NCBI GenBank assembly: GCA_035627675.1
Contig: DASPLH010000059.1
Coordinates: 1 to 20,391, forward strand
DNA from: DASPLH01 sp035627675
Lineage (GTDB): Bacteria; Acidobacteriota; Terriglobia; Terriglobales; Acidobacteriaceae
Length of the DNA stretch: 20,391 bases
Reading direction: 5' to 3'
Below, in pieces: positions 19,573 to 20,391 of this stretch (positions within the stretch are counted from its first letter, which is position 1; each line of letters starts with the position of its first letter). The notes under the pieces are model-generated. The model was not told where the DNA came from and made no database searches. It saw only the letters and a program-made list of their open reading frames with translations. A program made the translations under genes and the position numbers.

Positions 19573-20391
19573 TTATTGCTCGTAGGTGTAGAAGCCGCGG
19601 CCCGACTTCCGCCCGAGCCACCCGGCGTCGACCATCTTGATCAACAGCGGGCACGGCCTGTACTTCGGATCGCCGAGCCCGTTCTGGAGCACGCGCATGA
19701 TGTCGAGGCAAACATCGAGTCCGATGAAGTCTGCCAGCGTCAGGGGCCCCATGGGGTGCGCCATCCCGAGTTTGAAAACCTCGTCCACCGCCTCTGGCGT
19801 CGCGACGCCTTCCATGACCGCGTACATCGCCTCGTTCAACAGCGGCATGAGCACGCGGTTGCTGACGAACCCGGGAGCGTCATTGACCTCGACGGGGGTC
19901 TTGTCGAGCCTCTCGGAGACCGCCTTCACCGTTTCGTAGGTCTCGTCGGAGGTCGCCAGTCCTCGGATGACCTCGACCAGCTTCATCATGGGAACGGGGT
20001 TGAAGAAGTGCATCCCAATGACCTTGTCGGGACGCTTGGTCACAGCCGCAAGCCTGGTGATCGAGATCGAGGACGTGTTGCTGGCGAGGATGATGTCGGG
20101 ACCGCAGATCTGGTCGATCTCGCGGAAGATCTCCGCCTTGGTGTTGAACTTTTCCGTTGCGGCTTCCACGACCAGGTCGCACCCGGCGAGTTCTTTGCGG
20201 TCGAGCACGCCGCGGATGCGCTTCAGAGCGGCATCGCGGTCCTCGGCAGACAGCTTCTGCTTCGAAACTTCGCGCTCGAGGTTCTTGCCGATCGTCTGCA
20301 ACCCGCGATTGAGATACCCCTCGGCGACATCAACGAGCACCACTTCGTAGCCGCTCTTGGCGAAAACGTGAGCGATGCCGTTGCCCATCGT
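19573..20391 (-). CDS. hbd: 3-hydroxybutyryl-CoA / 3-hydroxyacyl-CoA dehydrogenase (5' end cut by window edge)
   Basis: 272 codons are visible; the N-terminus lies beyond the window edge and only the end of the NAD+-binding GxGxxG motif (T-MGNGIAH) is seen. The Rossmann fold continues with the acidic-end VVLVDVAEG, VVEAATE (catalytic Glu region), NTSSISITRLA and GMHFFNPVPMMKLVEV, which holds the catalytic His, followed by the helical C-terminal domain with NDAPGFVSNRVLMPLLNEA, LADFIGLDVCLDIM and GRKSGRGFYTYE. Full length would be about 285 aa, as for stand-alone Hbd/FadB-C type enzymes. Reaction: NAD(P)-linked interconversion of 3-hydroxyacyl-CoA and 3-oxoacyl-CoA, in butyrate-type synthesis or beta-oxidation. 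Substrate length and direction are not readable here. Confidence 0.93.
   Translation of the reverse strand, partial: TMGNGIAHVFAKSGYEVVLVDVAEGYLNRGLQTIGKNLEREVSKQKLSAEDRDAALKRIRGVLDRKELAGCDLVVEAATEKFNTKAEIFREIDQICGPDIILASNTSSISITRLAAVTKRPDKVIGMHFFNPVPMMKLVEVIRGLATSDETYETVKAVSERLDKTPVEVNDAPGFVSNRVLMPLLNEAMYAVMEGVATPEAVDEVFKLGMAHPMGPLTLADFIGLDVCLDIMRVLQNGLGDPKYRPCPLLIKMVDAGWLGRKSGRGFYTYEQ

Overview
The window is GC-rich (about 60-65 percent), densely coded bacterial chromosome with short intergenic gaps and no insertion sequence, tRNA, rRNA or CRISPR array that I could find. Gene content and protein style (UdgX with its radical SAM partner, LemA with a DUF2207 protein, PilZ plus a LuxR-type regulator, RocA-type P5C dehydrogenase, LolA-like periplasmic protein, PafA-like phosphatase, class 1B PyrD) point to a diderm soil bacterium, most likely Acidobacteriota (Terriglobia-like). 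This assignment is inference from protein resemblance, not from a marker gene.

Region 1-3265 (+): the 3' end of a radical SAM DNA-repair-type gene overlaps by 4 nt a DUF4130-UdgX fusion, a uracil-DNA glycosylase with the covalent-linking KRRIH loop. An AhpD/CMD-like peroxidase-type protein and LemA follow. Region 3271-6479 (+): a DUF2207 membrane protein completes the LemA pair; then comes a tightly overlapping set of three small envelope proteins (ElaB/YqjD-like, holin-X-like, DUF3618-like). Region 6480-7679 (+): a highly structured, potentially attenuating RNA segment precedes a PilZ protein and a LuxR-family regulator whose receiver has lost its phospho-acceptor. A strong bidirectional terminator follows.

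Region 7703-13225 (mostly -): a canonical single-domain receiver with a good promoter; P5C dehydrogenase; a small unknown protein; an apparent two-gene unit of a membrane protein and a LolA-like protein; and seryl-tRNA synthetase, with a REP-like palindrome and short tandem repeats downstream of serS. Region 13349-16306 (+): a phosphatase-pyrD-cupin operon with start/stop overlap and a perfect-stem terminator.

Region 16329-20391 (-): a His-rich outer-membrane protein under a G-tract inverted repeat resembling a CsoR copper operator; a WalJ-like MBL hydrolase with a zf-HC2-type membrane protein, ended by a good terminator; and a 3-hydroxyacyl-CoA dehydrogenase (cut by the window edge) with a small four-helix membrane protein. 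The points most worth a second look are the CsoR-like operator, the degenerate receiver coupled to PilZ, the structured leader before them, and the UdgX module.
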